Below, one piece after another: positions 61,385 to 64,000 of a DNA stretch of 64,000 nucleotides. How positions within the stretch are numbered: the first letter of the stretch is position 1; each line of letters begins with the position of its first letter. The DNA is from Takifugu bimaculatus (taxonomy: Eukaryota; Chordata; Actinopteri; Tetraodontiformes; Tetraodontidae), in assembly GCA_004026145.2 (NCBI GenBank), contig CP034986.1:1172255-1236254 (forward strand). Direction: 5' to 3'. The notes beneath the pieces were generated by a model. It saw nothing but the letters and a program-made list of their open reading frames with translations, searched no databases and had not been told where the DNA came from. The position numbers were made by a program, and so were the translations under genes.

Positions 61385-63269
61385 CTAAGTGCTAAAGTGT
61401 GCCGGGACGGCAGTCAGCTCGATCTGCCCGTGGTCCTGGGACAGGAAGCAGTCGTCCGAGTGGGTCAGCTGCAGGGCTGTCTGGTTGTAGCTCAGCATCA
61501 CCTGCTGCTTTTCCTCAGTGCTGTACTTCAGAGAGTGGGGGTGCACCTGGTGGATGTGCCTCTTGATGGTGCTGACCTTCAGCGTGGCCAACGTGGCCGC
61601 GCACACCATGCAGATGAGCCCGTGCCTGCGGCAGTCGTAATCCATCAGGTACTCCATCCGCCAGCGCACCTGGTAGTTCCTCCTCTGGTCCTTCCCGGGG
61701 TAATGGCTGTAACGCAAGGGTGCGGCCGCGGCGCCGCCGTCCCTTCTCTTAGCCTCTCCTCCGCCATCTGCCGCCATCTGCTCCTTCTTTGCCTTAGTGC
61801 CGGGTTTTCTGACCTCTGGGGACTGGTCCACGGTATTGAGGACCTCAGGTCTGCTCAGGTGGGGTTCTACTAGAAAGACATGTGGATCAGAGGGAAGTTT
61901 AGTGAAGCGACATTACGATAACAACGATAAACATGGCTTTTGGACCGGGGACAGCTCACCATCACGTATTTCTTCTCTAGAACATTCTTTGGTCCAGGCA
62001 GCTGCCATGGCTTCCCTCTCCTGCCGACTCAGCGTCGTCGTCTCCGGGTGGCATTCCTGGATGTGGCGGCGGAAGCAGCTGACCTTGGACTTTTGCAACA
62101 CCCTGAGAGCACACCATGCAGAAAGTTCCCAGGCCCTGAGGCCCGTACGCCACCAGATAGTCGAGGCGAAGCCGCCAAGGGTCCCTGCTGCACAGCTCGT
62201 TCTTCCTGGACTGGTGACACAGCCGAGATCCGTGGTCCAGGGCGCTGACGCCACCGTCTTCGCCGATCAGAGTGTCCTGAATAAAAGTGCCATTGCCTTC
62301 TGGGTGGAACTCTGTGTTGATTTGGATCGCTTCAAGCTCTTGAGCAAAGAGGTCCACCCCGCAGTCTTTGGTGCTGGGCTCTGATTTGATTGAGTTTTCT
62401 AGCTCTTCTATAGGGGGACAGAGATTAACACATCATAGAGTATATGAAGGGATAAAAGACGTAAAATCATTATATAAACTACAGCTAGGGCCAATTAACA
62501 AGACTAGGGGTCAAATTAACAGACCGTAAAGTCCAATCTGGACCACAGAAGAACCGAATATGAACAAATGTCTGAAAGACATTGGCTGCAGTTCCTTATT
62601 TTTCCATCAGGGGCGCACTGTTATATTAATATCATTAATTTGGTAATATTAGGAAATACAATGGAAAATAGTTTATTTTCCTTCCAATATAACTAAATCT
62701 TTTGCATTTGAAGAACATCTCAGTCGTGTATTTTTCAGTTCTTTGCATGGAAATTTAAGAGATACAGCTGGAGTTTATTTATGGGTTTTTATGACGCTCG
62801 TTTAGTGTTCTGGTCCACTTGAGATGAATTCCTGCTGTGTGTGACCTCTGGATAAAATGACATTCCGGAAACAAAAAAACTTTCTGTGGGAATGCTAATT
62901 ATTGGCTCTCACCGTGAGTCTGAGTCCAGGATTGAAGGATGCAGTGCTTCTCCTCTGAACTGTACATCAAGGAGTTGGGATGGGTGTCCAGGACGTGGCT
63001 CTTGATATGGTCGAGGTGAAGCGAAGGCAGTTCCCCTCCACACACCATGCACAGCAGCCGGCCAGCCTCGGCGTCGTACTCCATTAGGAACTCCTGACGG
63101 AACCACGCGTGCAGCGAGTCGTTCAGGTAGCGTTCCAGAGTTTGGGCTGACGGTCCGAACATGTCCTGTTCCCTCTCTTCAGACTTGACCGCCTCGTGGC
63201 TCTCGGAGCAGGCGGAGAGGCTGGAAGGCTGGAGCTGCTCTTCCTGCAGGGACGCGTCCCCCGGGGATT
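61385..63269 (-). CDS. zfta: Zinc finger translocation-associated protein, 3' part (one extra base)
   Basis: Nuclear protein built from tandem BED/C2H2-like zinc-finger repeats; the human gene (C11orf95) is fused to RELA in ependymoma. Three exons are in the window: 62913-63269, 61960-62407 and 61385-61869. They carry three repeats of the pattern W...EYLMDYD, CMVC, then S...RHI..HP. Repeat one has FLMEYDAEAGRLLCMVCG. Repeat two has RLDYLVAYGPQGLGTFCMVC, then, in another frame, KSKVSCFRRHIQECHPE. Repeat three has QRRNYQVRWRMEYLMDYD and ATLKVSTIKRHIHQVHP, and the protein ends TAVPAHFST. These match the last three repeats of human ZFTA in order. The middle exon has 448 bp where 447 fits the phases; the extra base is in the C run 62101-62103. 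The 5' exons, including the first repeat, lie past the right edge. Confidence 0.85.
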
Positions 63270-64000
63270 CTGTGGTATTCCCAAAGTTAAAAAAAAAAAA
63301 GAATTGAGACGAGTTGTTGAAATCCAAATAGACTCAATCGTCAAAATCATCTAAATGATAAAAACTACATAATACTCACAAACCCTAGAACTTGATCATA
63401 TTTCCTGTACTTATAATTTGCAGGTCTAAAGAAAGAGAATGTGGTTAAGTTTTAGTAACACGTCTGCTTTTTTCCCCCTCAATAAAACGGCACATTTTTA
63501 CACACCCACACTGACGAGAGCTTCTCAGGGTGTTTTCACACACACTGGTACGGACCAAAATCACGCTGCAGGAGAACAGAAAACCACACATTGTTTCTGT
63601 TTTGTGATCTATTACGATCCGCGTTCACGCGTTTGTTTTCAGTCCGGTCCAAACGCCGCACCACTGGCAGAGCTTCATGTTTCCATGACGACCGGCAGAG
63701 GAAAAAAACAACGTCTGGTACGTCGTTTTACTTGACTCCATATAGATAAAGGTAGCAATGGGGACGCACGCACGAGCGTACGTGCGTTACTTGCGGTGGG
63801 GTCGAGGATTGTGATGTCGAGGAACGTAATGACGGAATGACGAGGAACGTAATACTTGTGGGATACTCCAGGCAGCTGGTGTGGACCACCACACTACCGA
63901 AACGGGCCCCAAGGGCCGCCTGGGTCGACCTAAAGTCCTTTCCCTTCTCAACCTCTGACACATCGTCACGCCTTCCTCTGCCCCCACTACCCAGCATGCA
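63270..64000 (-). other. zfta: Upstream zfta intron
   Basis: Begins at the acceptor of exon 62913-63269. I could not read another zfta repeat in it; the long open frame near 63.73-64.0 kb has no zinc-finger features. Confidence 0.45.

Noticed and set aside
63728..63997. 89-aa minus-strand ORF as another zfta exon
   Set aside because: No CMVC or RHI..HP pattern and no clear splice sites in phase; direct repeats (GAGGAACGTAAT) suggest non-coding DNA.

Overview
This is a compact vertebrate locus, almost certainly from a teleost fish, probably percomorph-like. Seven protein-coding genes are recognisable with GT-AG introns, several of them shorter than 100 bp. Repeats of a type common in fish lie between or inside the genes. 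All calls come from reading the sequence by eye; no database search was possible.

Layout, left to right. Position 912-9742 (minus): pygm, muscle glycogen phosphorylase, 20 coding exons. 12340-21349 (minus): sf1, the branch-point-binding splicing factor, 12 coding exons. 23332-25383 and 29047-30528 (both minus): two tandem rbm4-type splicing regulators, each with two RRMs and a CCHC knuckle, plus a decayed fragment of a third copy near 22.04-22.29 kb. 33959-46397 (minus): map4k2 (GCK), a Ste20-type kinase with a CNH domain, about 30 small exons. 47753-51964 (minus): men1, menin, 9 coding exons. 53722-57696 (plus): rtn3, reticulon 3, short isoform, 7 coding exons. 61385-63269 (minus): 3' part of zfta (C11orf95), whose 5' exons lie beyond the window. 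men1 and rtn3 are divergent and share an intergenic promoter region. rtn3 and zfta converge.

In human, PYGM, SF1, MAP4K2 and MEN1 are neighbours on 11q13. RTN3, ZFTA and RBM4/RBM4B are on the same arm but further away. The window is therefore a condensed and locally rearranged version of that block. There is no operon or pathway logic. The shared theme is RNA processing (sf1, rbm4 pair) next to housekeeping or muscle genes.

The points most worth following up are two. First, four conserved coding exons (one in pygm, two in map4k2, one in zfta) each carry exactly one extra base. Removing it restores the family protein; pygm then comes to 842 aa, the length of the human enzyme. All four have the same sign and three lie in homopolymers, which points to assembly error rather than four broken genes. 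Second, the intron of the first rbm4 gene contains a long, nearly perfect hairpin. It recurs, with partly different but still paired sequence, in the decayed rbm4 fragment downstream. I saw no prokaryote-like system, CRISPR array, viral genome or toxin gene.
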